DNA from: Actinocatenispora rupis
Lineage (GTDB): Bacteria > Actinomycetota > Actinomycetes > Mycobacteriales > Micromonosporaceae
Assembly (NCBI RefSeq): GCF_016861975.1
Contig: NZ_BOMB01000007.1
Coordinates: 1-64,000, forward strand
Direction: 5' to 3'
DNA: 64,000 nt
Under the pieces are notes generated by a model that was given only the letters and a program-made list of their open reading frames with translations, did no database searches and was not told the origin of the DNA. The translations under genes and the position numbers were made by a program. The number at the start of each line of letters is the position of its first letter. The stretch's first letter is position 1. Of this stretch, positions 26,348-35,062 are shown piece by piece.

Positions 26348-27436
26348 ATGTATCGAAGGATCACGAGCGGGCAGAAAACGCCGGGCAGGCTGCTGCTGGC
26401 GCAGGTACCGGGGCGCCGCGCGGGCGACTCCGAGCTGCGCGACCTCGTGACGGACGCGCTCGACGGCGGCCTGGTCGTGACCGGCGACAACGCGATCCAG
26501 ACGGTACGAAGCCTGCGCCGCGACACGAGCCCGGTACTCGTCGATCGCGCGCGGTACCAGGGCAACAGCCGCACGCTCGCCGACCAGGCGTTCGACCCGA
26601 CGTGGATCCGCGACCAGCGCGCGCTCGGCCTGCCCTGGGTACTGCCGGACGCGGGGTACGTCGACGCCGACGACCGCGACGGCCTGCGCAGCGTGTTGCG
26701 CCGTACCGCGCAGCTCGGCGACGACGCGGTCGCGCTGCTCGCGCTGAACCTGGCCTGGCTGAAGAACCAGAGGGTGCCCGTACTGCTCGACGCCATCCGG
26801 ACCGTCGGGGTACCCGTGGCGCTGGTCCTGGAACACAAGGACGATCCGCTCGGCGTGCAGGACGCGATGCGGGGGCTGCTGCGGGTGCTGGCGCTGCCCG
26901 TACCGGTGATGCTGTTGCGTTCGGACGTGTCCGCGGTCGGCGCGTTGTGCTTCGGCGCGGTCGCCGCCGCGGTGGGCGTGGACACGTCGCTCCGGCACCT
27001 GTATCCCCGTGGTGGCGGCGGCCCGCCGGGTCGTCCGCGAGAGGCGTCCGCGCTGTTCCGGCCGTGCCTGGCGTACAAGCGGATCGGGAACATCGCGGCG
27101 GCCGTCGCGCGCGACCCGGACAACCCCGTGTGGCAGTGCCGCTGCCGGTACTGCGCCGGCCGACCGATCACGATGCTGCGTACCGCGAGCGACGTCGGAT
27201 GGGCGTCCGCGCTGCACTCGCTGGACCTGCTGTACCAATTGCGCGACGAGACGCTGCACCGAACACACACCGTCCTCGACAACCAGACGAGCTGGGTCGA
27301 GAAGTGCTCGCTGGCCGCCGGCGACTGCGCCGAACTGGCCGAGCGGTACCCCGGTGGCGGGTGGGCGCCCCCGAAGGCGTTGGAGAACTGGGTCGAGTTC
27401 GGCGGCGGGTCGATCAGGCGCCCGGTGGACCGGTGA
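26348..27436 (+). CDS. TIM-barrel-like protein with tRNA-guanine-transglycosylase-type zinc motif, function unknown
   Basis: 362 aa, not confidently recognised. Alternating strands and helices (about 18-215) look like a TIM barrel: LLLAQV, GLVVTGD, PVLVDRARYQ, LPWVLPDAG, VALLALN, VPVALVLEHK, VPVMLLRSDVS and AAAVGVD. It ends with C264-x-C266-x2-C269-x20-H290 followed by SLDLLYQLRD. That order, barrel then CxCx2C...H, is the plan of tRNA-guanine transglycosylases, whose zinc site is CxCx2C-x25-H. The expected nucleophile Asp (FD in GVDxFDxxxP) is missing: the sequence reads GVDTSLRHLYP. So it may be a TGT-fold relative with changed chemistry. No preQ0 synthesis genes are nearby. It overlaps the convergent next gene by 23 bp. 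Confidence 0.5.
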   Translation: MYRRITSGQKTPGRLLLAQVPGRRAGDSELRDLVTDALDGGLVVTGDNAIQTVRSLRRDTSPVLVDRARYQGNSRTLADQAFDPTWIRDQRALGLPWVLPDAGYVDADDRDGLRSVLRRTAQLGDDAVALLALNLAWLKNQRVPVLLDAIRTVGVPVALVLEHKDDPLGVQDAMRGLLRVLALPVPVMLLRSDVSAVGALCFGAVAAAVGVDTSLRHLYPRGGGGPPGRPREASALFRPCLAYKRIGNIAAAVARDPDNPVWQCRCRYCAGRPITMLRTASDVGWASALHSLDLLYQLRDETLHRTHTVLDNQTSWVEKCSLAAGDCAELAERYPGGGWAPPKALENWVEFGGGSIRRPVDR

Positions 27437-28010
27437 GTACGCCGTCGAGGATGAGCCGCCGGTACACGATCTCTTCGGACTCGCGGCGCAGCGCCCCGTA
27501 GCGGGAGGTCGGTGCAGGGCCGTTGTGTCCGGACTGTACGAGCCGGACGCCGCCGTCGGGCGCGGCCCGCAGAACCCCGACGCCGTACCAGAGGGCGTTG
27601 AGCAGGCCCTCGTCGCCGGGGTCCCGTTCGACCAGGAACGCGGTGGCGGCGAACCCGGAGAGCCTGCCGGCGCCGGCCATGCCGCCGCGCCAGGTGCGGT
27701 ACCGGCCGCAGATCCCGACCAGCCGCACCACCCGCGGCGGGACGGTCGGCCACAGCTCCGGGAGCTCGTCCCAGGAGGTCAGCGTCGCGGCGTCCATGAC
27801 GGGCGCCCAGCCGGACGCGACCCGGTCGGCGTGCGCCTGGTGGTCGACGGTGGCGACGACGGTGACGCGCTCGCCGAACATCCGGACCCGGTCGACAACG
27901 GTACCGGTCCAGCCGAGCGCGTCGATGCCGTCGAGCAGCAGCGGGTCCGGCCCGGTACGGGTGGTCGGGCGGCTGGCAGGCACGGCAGAACCTCGGCGTT
28001 CTCGGGACAC
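27414..28010 (-). CDS. Hypothetical protein, convergent with the TGT-like gene
   Basis: 198 aa. GTG 28010 has GAGGAG seven bases upstream, which fixes the start. The protein is soluble with no signal or membrane helix. It has strands such as VTVVATVDHQA and FAATAFLVERDPGDE, and motifs GICGRYRTWRGG and LLNALWYGVGV. I do not recognise the family. The 3' end overlaps the preceding rightward gene by 23 bp, so both may be coexpressed only at the cost of antisense pairing. Confidence 0.6.
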   Translation of the reverse strand: MSRERRGSAVPASRPTTRTGPDPLLLDGIDALGWTGTVVDRVRMFGERVTVVATVDHQAHADRVASGWAPVMDAATLTSWDELPELWPTVPPRVVRLVGICGRYRTWRGGMAGAGRLSGFAATAFLVERDPGDEGLLNALWYGVGVLRAAPDGGVRLVQSGHNGPAPTSRYGALRRESEEIVYRRLILDGVLTGPPGA

Positions 28011-28410
28011 AGGTCGTCTCCTCACCGATCCTAGGGACCGGCCCGCAACACCGGTCTCCGTACCCAACCGGCCAGCCCAGCGCGCGACACGCGCCGGTGC
28101 GCCGATCGGAGGACAGACCCGACGACGCGGACGACCATGCCGGCCGCACGGCGCGCCCAGACAGGGAGCCGTCCGGGACAGCGCCGCGAGCAAGCCGCGT
28201 ACCCAAAGAACTCGGCCCACGGGCGGGCGTGCGTTCGCCAGCGGGCCCTTGCGCACCGACTGGCGGCTCACACGAGGGGTGCGGCTGCCGCATCGACTTC
28301 CGGGCCGTTCCGCGCGATCGGCCCAGGCGGCGCGGGGCGGACCGGTAACGTGGCCGGCGAGAGTACGCCGTCCGCGGTGCGTGGCGCCCATGAGGGCGGG
28401 AGGTGCGCTC
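28011..28410. other. 400-bp stretch before gerW
   Basis: No recognisable gene. TAACGT (28346-28351) could be a -10 for the GerW gene, giving a leader of about 55 nt. Upstream half must also hold the leftward promoter of the 198-aa gene. Confidence 0.4.
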
Positions 28411-28767
28411 ATGACGAGCGTGGAATCCGGCAACGGCCCACTGGCCCGGTTGGCCGACCGACTCGGTACGACGCTGTCGGTCTCGCAGGTGGTCGGTACG
28501 CCGATCGAGCGGAACGGCACGACCGTCGTACCGGTCGCCAAGGTGGGCCTCGGCTTCGGCGGCGGTGTCAGCACGGCACCGGACAAGCCCGGCGAGGGTG
28601 GCGGTGGCGGCGGGGGCGCCCGGCCGGTCGGCTTCATCGAGATCCGCGACGGAGCGGCCACGTACCATCCGGTCCGGGACCCGTGGCGCGATGTCGTGGT
28701 ACCCGTCGCGGTGGTACTGGCCCTGGTGGCGCCCTGGATCGTCCGGGCGCTCACCCGCCCGCGCTGA
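28411..28767 (+). CDS. GerW/YtfJ-family sporulation protein
   Basis: 118 aa. ATG 28411 follows GGGAGGTG. The family core is intact: VVGTPIERNGTTVVPVAKVGLGFGGG, a poly-Gly linker and PVGFIEI. The C-terminus (about 93-112) is one membrane helix followed by RALTRPR. In Bacillus, YtfJ (GerW) is needed for normal spore germination; in actinomycetes its role is not known. It sits alone, with a hairpin and a tRNA following. Confidence 0.85.
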   Translation: MTSVESGNGPLARLADRLGTTLSVSQVVGTPIERNGTTVVPVAKVGLGFGGGVSTAPDKPGEGGGGGGGARPVGFIEIRDGAATYHPVRDPWRDVVVPVAVVLALVAPWIVRALTRPR

Positions 28768-28837
28768 TCCCGGTCCCCGGGTACCGATGCGTGCGCGGCC
28801 CGCGCCACACGCCCTGTCGTGGCCGGGCCAACGACAA

Positions 28838-28873
28838 GGGCCAGCCCCCGGCAGTACGCCGATGAGCTGGCCC
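28838..28873. terminator. Hairpin between gerW and tRNA-Arg
   Basis: GGGCCAGC (28838-28845) pairs with GCTGGCCC (28866-28873). Lying between convergent transcripts it could terminate both. Confidence 0.5.
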
Positions 28874-28879
28874 CTCCGG

Positions 28880-28952
28880 TGCCCCCGGCGCGATTCGAAC
28901 GCGCGACACCCGCTTTAGGAGAGCGGTGCTCTATCCCCTGAGCTACGAGGGC
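28880..28952 (-). tRNA. tRNA-Arg (anticodon CCU)
   Basis: 73 nt without CCA. The acceptor pairs GCCCTCG with CGGGGGC (one T-G), the anticodon arm CCGCT-CTCCTAA-AGCGG has the CCT loop, and the T-loop reads TTCGAAT. Reads AGG codons, rare in this genome. Confidence 0.93.
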
Positions 28953-29115
28953 GTAGGCCGGTGGGACCGACCCGCTGTGCACCCCGGGTCACGTGCCAAG
29001 CTCCCGGCTGCGACCGGGCGCCCGTGCGTACCCGTGGGCTCGGACCGAGCTTACCGGCCGGTCCGCCGCGGTCTCCAGCGACATCCGTCGCGCCGCGGTA
29101 CGAGGTGGCGGAAAG

Positions 29116-29160
29116 CGCGACGCCGGTACCGGGGCGGGGGGTGCTCCGGTACCGGCGTCG
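29116..29160 (-). terminator. Terminator of the NlpC/P60 gene
   Basis: 16-bp perfect inverted repeat (29116-29131 with 29145-29160), 13-nt loop, about 20 bases after the stop of the leftward gene. No T-tract. Confidence 0.75.
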
Positions 29161-29181
29161 CGTTGGGGGTGGGAGTGTGGC

Positions 29182-30165
29182 TCAGCGCACCCGGCCGTAG
29201 CCGTCGATCGGCATGGTGTCGATGCCCGCCTTCTTCACGGGCTCGCCGTACGTCGGGGCGTGGATCACGGTGCCGCCGCCGATGTAGATGGCGACGTGCT
29301 CGTTGTTGTAGTAGAAGACCAGGTCACCGGGCTGGAGGTCGCCGCGGCCGATGCGCGCGGTCTCGTTCCACTGGGAGTACGTGCTGTGCGACAGGGAACG
29401 TCCCGCGTTCGCCCACGCGGCCATGGTGAGGCCGGAGCAGTCGTACGCGCTGGGCCCTGCCGCGTTCATCTGGTACGGCTTGCCGAGCTGGTTCCAGGCG
29501 AAGGAGACGGCCTGGCCGGCGGTGCCGGGGATGTTCGGCGGCGGGCCGTAGTCGACGGTCTGCCCGTAGTTGTCGGGCGAGCCGTACGCCTGGGTGCGCA
29601 TGTCGCGCAGCTTCTGGACGTCCGCGTCGAGCTTCTTCTTCTTGGCGGCCAGGTCCTTCTTCTGCTGGTTCTCCTTGTCGACCGTCGAGGTGAGCGCGTT
29701 CTTCTGCCGGTCGAGCTCGTTCTTGGCCTTGACGAGCGCGGAGACCTGTTGGTTCTGCTGGTGCGCGATCTGGTCGAGCATGGACAGCGAGTCGAGCAGG
29801 GTGTTGGCCGACCCGTTGGCCAGGATCGAGTTGACCGCGTTGGCGGTGCCCCCGCGGTACGCCGCGGACGCGATCGAGCCGACCTGCCGCTGTGCCTTGT
29901 CGACCTTGATCTCCAGCGGCTTCAGCTTCTTCTGCAGCGCGGCGATCTTCTTGTTGTTCTTCTTGAGGTCGACCATGAGCCGGTCGTACTGCTCGACGGC
30001 CTTGTTGAACTGGTTGGACTTGGCCTGGATCTGCTTGTCCAGGTCGGCCTCGGAGGGCGTGGCGTGCGCCGGGGTGGCGAGCGCCACGAGCGCGACCGCC
30101 GAGACGGCGGCGAACAGCGCCAGCGCGAGGGTCCGCAACGGTCTCGCGGTACGGGTGATGGACAC
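29182..30165 (-). CDS. Secreted NlpC/P60 peptidoglycan hydrolase
   Basis: 327 aa. GTG 30165 follows AAGGAG. Signal peptide (about 1-35), a long coiled coil (about 37-195, rich in K/Q/E), a short linker, then a C40 domain (about 215-327) with the catalytic C243 (YDCSGL), His (EHVAIYIGGG) and a third residue in VIHAPTYG. It should cleave D-Glu/meso-DAP bonds in peptidoglycan, as RipA-type enzymes do in cell separation or germination. The upstream cyclic-di-AMP riboswitch ties its expression to that messenger. Confidence 0.95.
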   Translation of the reverse strand: MSITRTARPLRTLALALFAAVSAVALVALATPAHATPSEADLDKQIQAKSNQFNKAVEQYDRLMVDLKKNNKKIAALQKKLKPLEIKVDKAQRQVGSIASAAYRGGTANAVNSILANGSANTLLDSLSMLDQIAHQQNQQVSALVKAKNELDRQKNALTSTVDKENQQKKDLAAKKKKLDADVQKLRDMRTQAYGSPDNYGQTVDYGPPPNIPGTAGQAVSFAWNQLGKPYQMNAAGPSAYDCSGLTMAAWANAGRSLSHSTYSQWNETARIGRGDLQPGDLVFYYNNEHVAIYIGGGTVIHAPTYGEPVKKAGIDTMPIDGYGRVR

Positions 30166-30180
30166 CGGGGGCCGGCTCCT

Positions 30181-30330
30181 TCTTCCTCAACCGCCTGTTG
30201 GGTTAGCTGACGGGTTCGGGCGGGAAGAAGTTTCGCCCTACCGCGGCCCAGGGGGCGGGCAGCGGATTCACCCCGTGAATGTGGGTCCCCAGCTCGCCGC
30301 GACGCGACGGCGCGGCGATTCGGCGGTGTC
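30181..30330 (-). ncRNA. ydaO/yuaA cyclic-di-AMP riboswitch
   Basis: On the minus strand the leader of the NlpC/P60 gene has the family-invariant blocks in order: GGGGACCCA, GGGGTGAATCC, GCGGTAGGGCGAAAC, CCCGAACCCGTCAGCTAACC and AGGCGGTTGAGG. In actinobacteria this riboswitch precedes cell-wall hydrolases and turns them off when c-di-AMP is high. Outer boundaries are approximate; the 5' arm may extend 15-20 bases further. Confidence 0.9.
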
Positions 30331-30486
30331 GTCCGGTGCCACCCACGGGCGGATGGCAGACATCCGGGCAGACGGTGAGTCACCTTAGAGATAACCGTCA
30401 GTCGGTGGCAAGTCGGTCCCCGCCAGTTGGTACGCGATCGCTGCATGACCCTTCGCTTCGCGTACGCACGGCTGCGCGTGGTGAGT

Positions 30487-30508
30487 TTATACGGTAGGGG
30501 GGTAGGGT
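30487..30508 (+). promoter_or_regulatory. Copper-operon promoter and probable CsoR operator
   Basis: TATACGGTAGGGGGGTAGGG (30488-30507) is a G-rich tract with TAC/GTA half-sites like CsoR boxes, and its end includes the -10 box TAGGGT (30503-30508). A bound repressor would cover the promoter of csoR-copZ-copA. Confidence 0.6.
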
Positions 30509-30539
30509 AGAGTCGAGGTCGCGGAGGGGGATGGTGACG

Positions 30540-30827
30540 ATGACCGAATACTGGTACAGCGACGACAAAAAGGCGCTGCTGACCCGGTTGCGCCGAATCG
30601 AGGGACAGGTCCGCGGCGTCGCCCGGATGGTCGACGAGGACCAGTACTGCATCGACATCCTGACCCAGATCTCCGCCGCGACGCGTGCCCTGCAGGGCGT
30701 GGCACTCGGCCTGCTCGACGGGCACCTGTCACATTGTGTAGCCGAGGCGACAGCGAAGGGTGGCGAGGAGGCGGACGCCAAGGTCAAGGAGGCCACGGCG
30801 GCCATCGCCCGCCTCGTCCGCTCCTGA
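30540..30827 (+). CDS. csoR: CsoR copper-sensing repressor
   Basis: 95-aa all-helical repressor of the CsoR/RcnR family. Copper ligands are C37, H62 and C66, the CsoR C-H-C set. ATG 30540 lies 10 bases after GGAGGGGG, better spaced than the ATG at 30531. Copper binding releases it from the operator just upstream. It heads the operon csoR-copZ-copA. Confidence 0.93.
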   Translation: MTEYWYSDDKKALLTRLRRIEGQVRGVARMVDEDQYCIDILTQISAATRALQGVALGLLDGHLSHCVAEATAKGGEEADAKVKEATAAIARLVRS

Positions 30828-30852
30828 CGACCCACACGACGGAGGCGAACGG

Positions 30853-31056
30853 ATGGCAACGCAGACGTACACGGTGAGCGGCATGACCTGCGGGCACTGC
30901 GCCAGCTCGGTACGCGAGGAGATCGGCACGCTGCCCGGCGTGCAGGACGTACGCGTCGACGTGGCGAGCGGTCGCGTCGAGGTCGACGCCGACGGGCCGC
31001 TGGCCACCGACGCGGTCCGCGCGGCCGTCGACGAGGCCGGGTACGAGCTGGTGTGA
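30853..31056 (+). CDS. copZ: Copper chaperone CopZ
   Basis: 67-aa heavy-metal-associated domain with the Cu(I) loop GMTCGHC (10-16). It carries copper in the cytosol to CopA, whose gene follows with a four-base overlap. GGAGG lies upstream. Confidence 0.93.
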   Translation: MATQTYTVSGMTCGHCASSVREEIGTLPGVQDVRVDVASGRVEVDADGPLATDAVRAAVDEAGYELV

Positions 31057-33236
31057 GCCGGATGGCGAGCGTCGAGCTGCGGATCGGCGGGATGACCTGC
31101 GCGTCCTGCGCCGCCCGGGTGGAACGGAAGCTGAACAAGCTGCCCGGCGTGACGGCCAGCGTGAACTTCGCCACCGAAACCGCCCGCGTCGGGTACCCGG
31201 ACGAGCTGACGGTCGCGGATCTCGTCGGCACCGTCGAGGCCACCGGGTACACGGCGCGGCCGCCGGAACCGGAGCCGGTGCCGGACGACGTACGGCCGTT
31301 GCGCCGGCGGCTGGTGGGTGCGGCGGCGCTGACCGTACCGGTGCTGCTGCTCACGATGGTGCCGGCGGTGCGGTTCCCGGGCTGGCAGTGGCTGGCGCTG
31401 GCGCTCGCGGCACCGGTCGTCACGTGGGGCGCCTGGCCGTTCCACCGCGCGGCACTCACGAACCTGCGGCACGGCGCCGCCACCATGGACACCCTCGTGT
31501 CGCTCGGCGCGGCCGTGTCGTACCTGTGGAGCGTGTGGGCGGTGGTGCGGGGCGGTGCCGGCGGCGGGATGGGCGGCGTGCTGTGGGGCGCCGCCGATCG
31601 GGGGCCCCAGCCGTACCTGGAGGTCAGCGCGACGCTCACCACGTTCCTGCTCGCCGGCCGGTACGCGGAGGCGCGGGCGCGGCGGCGTGCCGGCTCGGCG
31701 CTGCGCGCGCTGTTGTCGTTGGGCGCCAAGGACGTCACGGTGCTGACCGACGGCCGGGAGCGCACCGTACCGGTCGGGCGGCTCGCCGTCGGCGACACGT
31801 TCGTCGTACGGCCGGGGGAGCGGATCGCGACCGACGGCCGGGTGCTGTCCGGTACGAGCGCGGTCGACGCGTCGATGCTCACCGGCGAGTCCGTACCGGT
31901 CGAGGTCGGGCCGGGTGACGACGTGGTCGGCGCGACCGTCAACGCCGGCGGCCGGCTGGTCGTCCGCGCGACGCGGGTCGGCGCGGACACCCAGCTCGCG
32001 CAGCTCGGCCGGCTCGTCACCGAGGCGCAGAACGGCAAGGCCCGGGTGCAACGGCTGGCCGACCGGATCTCCGCGGTGTTCGTACCGGTGGTGCTGGCGC
32101 TGGCGGTCGGTACGGTCGCGGCCTGGCTGCTGCTCGGCCACCCGCCCGTCGCGGCGGTCACCGCGGGAGTCGCGGTCCTGATCGTGGCGTGCCCGTGCGC
32201 GCTCGGCCTCGCCACGCCGACCGCGTTGCTCGTCGGTACCGGGCGCGGCGCGCAGCTCGGCATCGTCATCAAGGGCCCCGAGGTACTGGAGTCGACGCGG
32301 CGGATCGACACCGTCGTCCTCGACAAGACCGGTACCGTCACCACCGGCCGCATGACCCACACCGGTACGGTCGCCGCCGCCGGCGAGACGCCCGCCGACG
32401 TCCTGCGGTACGCGGGGGCGGTGGAGCACGCGAGCGAGCATCCGATCGGCCGGGCGGTCGCGGCCGCGGCGGGGACGGTGCCGCCGGTCGAGGACTTCGC
32501 GGCGGTCTCCGGCTTCGGCGCCGTCGGTACGGTCGCGGGACGGCGCGTCGTCGTCGGCCGCGCCGCGCTGCTGGACCAGTACGGGATGACCGTGCCGGCG
32601 GAGCTGGACGGTGCGGTGAAGCAGGCCGGCGCGACCGGTGCCACCGCCGTACTGGTCGGCTGGGACGGCAGCGCCCGCGGCGTACTGGTGGTGTCGGACG
32701 CGGTCGCGGACGGCTCGGCCGAGGCGGTCGAGGAGCTACGCGCCCTCGGCCTGCACCCCGTACTGCTGACCGGCGACCACGCCGCCGCGGCCGAGACGGT
32801 CGCCGCGCGGGTCGGCATCACCGAGGTGCACGCCGAGGTACTGCCCGCCGGCAAGGTCGACGTGGTCGCCGAACTCCAGCGGCAGGGCCGGGTCGTGGCG
32901 ATGGTCGGCGACGGCGTGAACGACGCCGCCGCGCTGGCCCGCGCCGATCTCGGCATCGCCCTCGGCACCGGCACGGACGTGGCGATCGAGGCGAGCGACC
33001 TGACGCTCGTCGGCGGCGACCTGCGCTCCGCGGTCGACGCGATCCGGCTCTCCCGCCGCACCCTCCGCACCATCCGCGGCAACCTGTTCTGGGCCTTCGC
33101 GTACAACGTGGCGGCGGTGCCGCTGGCCGCGCTGGGGCTGGTGACGCCGGTCGTGGCGGCTGCGGCGATGGCGTTCTCCAGCGTGTTCGTGGTGACGAAC
33201 AGCTTGCGCCTCTTCGGTTTCCGCCCCCGCCGCTGA
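31053..33236 (+). CDS. copA: Copper-exporting P1B-type ATPase CopA
   Basis: 727 aa. One N-terminal HMA domain (GMTCASC), eight membrane helices, TGESVP actuator motif, CPC at 380-382 in helix 6, D424-KTGT phosphorylation site, SEHPIG and [10 protein letters not shown]. It pumps Cu(I) out of the cytoplasm. GTG 31053 overlaps the copZ stop; ATG 31062 is an alternative start three codons on. The final 10 bp to the convergent methyltransferase gene leave no room for a terminator. Confidence 0.95.
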   Translation: MSRMASVELRIGGMTCASCAARVERKLNKLPGVTASVNFATETARVGYPDELTVADLVGTVEATGYTARPPEPEPVPDDVRPLRRRLVGAAALTVPVLLLTMVPAVRFPGWQWLALALAAPVVTWGAWPFHRAALTNLRHGAATMDTLVSLGAAVSYLWSVWAVVRGGAGGGMGGVLWGAADRGPQPYLEVSATLTTFLLAGRYAEARARRRAGSALRALLSLGAKDVTVLTDGRERTVPVGRLAVGDTFVVRPGERIATDGRVLSGTSAVDASMLTGESVPVEVGPGDDVVGATVNAGGRLVVRATRVGADTQLAQLGRLVTEAQNGKARVQRLADRISAVFVPVVLALAVGTVAAWLLLGHPPVAAVTAGVAVLIVACPCALGLATPTALLVGTGRGAQLGIVIKGPEVLESTRRIDTVVLDKTGTVTTGRMTHTGTVAAAGETPADVLRYAGAVEHASEHPIGRAVAAAAGTVPPVEDFAAVSGFGAVGTVAGRRVVVGRAALLDQYGMTVPAELDGAVKQAGATGATAVLVGWDGSARGVLVVSDAVADGSAEAVEELRALGLHPVLLTGDHAAAAETVAARVGITEVHAEVLPAGKVDVVAELQRQGRVVAMVGDGVNDAAALARADLGIALGTGTDVAIEASDLTLVGGDLRSAVDAIRLSRRTLRTIRGNLFWAFAYNVAAVPLAALGLVTPVVAAAAMAFSSVFVVTNSLRLFGFRPRR

Positions 33237-33246
33237 GTTCGTCGGG

Positions 33247-34395
33247 TCAGGTGTCGGTGGTGAGCCGGTCGGCGAGCAGCCGGCCGAGCGCCGGGTCGAC
33301 CTGCCAGGTGTCGAGCAGCGCGCGGTAGCCGGCGCGCGCGGCCGTACGCTCGGCCGGGCCGGCGCCGCGGTGGGCGCGCAGCAGCAGGTTGCGCGGGGTG
33401 TGCTTCGAGTCGACGAACTCGACGACCTCGACGCTCCAGCCGAGCGCGCGCAGCAGCTCCGCGCGTACCGTGTCGGTCAGCACGTCGGCGAACCGTTCGC
33501 GGAGGATCCCGTTGCGTACCAAGGGATCGCGGTGGGTGCGCAGTTGGCCGGCCAGCTCGTGGTGGCAGCAGGGCGCGGCGAGCAGCCAGGGCGCGTCCCA
33601 GCCGACGGCGCGGGCGATCGCGTCGTCGGTCGCGGTGTCGCAGGCGTGCAGGGCGAGGACCACGTCGGCGCCGTCGACCGGGGCGTCGGTGATCGTGCCG
33701 GCCACGAACGACACCCGGTCCGCCGCGCCCAGCCGCTCGGCCAGCGCGGTGTTGCGGTCCCGCTGGTCGGCGCGGACGTCCACGCCCACCAGCCGTACGT
33801 CGGCGCCGCGGCGCGTCGTCAGCCACCGGTACGCCGCGAACGTCAGGTACGCGTTGCCGCAGCCCAGGTCGACGACCCGGAGCGGGCTCGGCAGCCGGTC
33901 CGGGAGTGTCGCGTCGAGCGCGCGCAGGAACGCGTCGACCTGGCGCCGCTTCGCCGCGGTGCCGCCGATCGTCGCGTACAGCTCGTCGTCGGGGGCCAGC
34001 AGGTACGACTTCGCCCGGTCGTGGCCGGTGTCGGGCCGTTCGCCGGTGCCCGCGGACCGGTGCACCTGCGCCTCGCCGCGCTTCGTGACCCGCAGCTGCA
34101 CCGTCTCGTCGGTGCCGGTGACGTGCCAGTTTCCGTACGGCTCGGCGAGCAGTTCGTCGACCGCGGTGCCGGCCTCGGCGCCCCATGCCACGTTCCGCGT
34201 GGTGGGGCGCTGCCCGTCGGACGCGGAGATCTGGAGCCGCGGTCCGGCCGAGAGGTCCACCGGCCGCAACTCCACCCGCGGCATCGCCGGTACGGCGCCG
34301 CGCCGCTTCCCGCTGCCGACCGCGCGTACCAGGCGGTCGGGGTCGGTGAGCAGGGCGCGGAGGTCGGCGAGCGCGGCGGCGAGCGGTTCGGGCAC
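33247..34395 (-). CDS. SAM-dependent methyltransferase, RRNAD1/METTL25-like
   Basis: 382 aa. A class I fold begins near residue 170 with VVDLGCGNAYLTFAAY, then LVGVDVR and HACDTATDDAI and PCCHHEL, features of the RRNAD1/METTL25-type family. The first 150 residues are an extra domain. Target is unknown; rRNA or small-molecule methylation would be guesses. GTG 34395 lies six bases after TAGGCT (34407-34402), so its mRNA is probably leaderless. Confidence 0.85.
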   Translation of the reverse strand: MPEPLAAALADLRALLTDPDRLVRAVGSGKRRGAVPAMPRVELRPVDLSAGPRLQISASDGQRPTTRNVAWGAEAGTAVDELLAEPYGNWHVTGTDETVQLRVTKRGEAQVHRSAGTGERPDTGHDRAKSYLLAPDDELYATIGGTAAKRRQVDAFLRALDATLPDRLPSPLRVVDLGCGNAYLTFAAYRWLTTRRGADVRLVGVDVRADQRDRNTALAERLGAADRVSFVAGTITDAPVDGADVVLALHACDTATDDAIARAVGWDAPWLLAAPCCHHELAGQLRTHRDPLVRNGILRERFADVLTDTVRAELLRALGWSVEVVEFVDSKHTPRNLLLRAHRGAGPAERTAARAGYRALLDTWQVDPALGRLLADRLTTDT

Positions 34396-34407
34396 CCCGC
34401 AAGCCTA
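34396..34407 (-). promoter_or_regulatory. Leaderless-type -10 for the methyltransferase
   Basis: Minus-strand TAGGCT at 34407-34402 with six bases to the GTG at 34395. Confidence 0.55.
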
Positions 34408-34438
34408 CGAGCTGGCGTACGGCTGCCAGGATGGCGCC

Positions 34439-35026
34439 ATGGTCGTACGGCTGGTCCCGCCCTCGGAGATCCTCGTCGCGAACGGTGTCACGCTGCGCCG
34501 CTGGCGTACCGGTGACGCCCGTGCCCTGTGCGACGTCGTTCGGGCCTCGTTGAGCCATTTGCGGCCCTGGATGCCGTGGGCGACCGACGGGTACGACATC
34601 GACGACGCCCGCGCGTTCCTCACCCACAGCGTCGAGACCTGGGACGCCGGCCAGGACTTCCAGTACGCGGTGGTGCTGGGGGCGCGGCGCGTCGTCGGCA
34701 GTATCGGCCTGATGTCGCGGATCGGCCCCGGCGCCCTGGAGATCGGCTACTGGGTCGACGTCCGGCACACCGGCCAGGGCATCGCCACCCGCGCGACCGC
34801 CGCGGTGTCCGCCGCCGGCCTCGCCGTACCGGGCATCGGGTACGTGGAGATCCGGCACGACCCGGCCAACGCCGCGAGCGCCGCCGTACCGAACCGGCTC
34901 GGGTACCGGCGGGTCGACGACACCGTGGACGCCGACGGGCGCCCGTCCTGGGCGTGGCGCCTCAGCGGTGACGACCTCGCCGCCAGCCGCGTTCCCGACG
35001 CCCTCGGCCAGCGCCGCTTCCGCTGA
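34439..35026 (+). CDS. GNAT acetyltransferase (RimJ/RimL-like)
   Basis: 195 aa. ATG 34439 has AGGATGG upstream. RRWRTGDARALCDVVRAS and the acetyl-CoA site GYWVDVRHTGQGIATRAT (with Q/RxxGxG/A) are typical of RimJ-like N-acetyltransferases, which modify protein N-termini or antibiotics. Divergent from the methyltransferase across 43 bp. Substrate unknown. Confidence 0.9.
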   Translation: MVVRLVPPSEILVANGVTLRRWRTGDARALCDVVRASLSHLRPWMPWATDGYDIDDARAFLTHSVETWDAGQDFQYAVVLGARRVVGSIGLMSRIGPGALEIGYWVDVRHTGQGIATRATAAVSAAGLAVPGIGYVEIRHDPANAASAAVPNRLGYRRVDDTVDADGRPSWAWRLSGDDLAASRVPDALGQRRFR

Positions 35027-35062
35027 CTCCCACCGCGCCGGATCCCTTGCGTACCAAGGGGG

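Noticed and set aside
28097-28348. 83-codon frame upstream of gerW
   Set aside because: No ribosome site, unusual composition for a gene here, no recognised motif.
23878-28668. About 1600-codon minus-strand frame opposite crtY to gerW
   Set aside because: Shadow frame; the + strand has well-supported carotenoid, hydrolase and GerW genes.
30398-34858. About 1490-codon minus-strand frame across csoR-copZ-copA
   Set aside because: Antisense shadow of clear copper genes; Arg/Pro/Ser-rich low-complexity translation.
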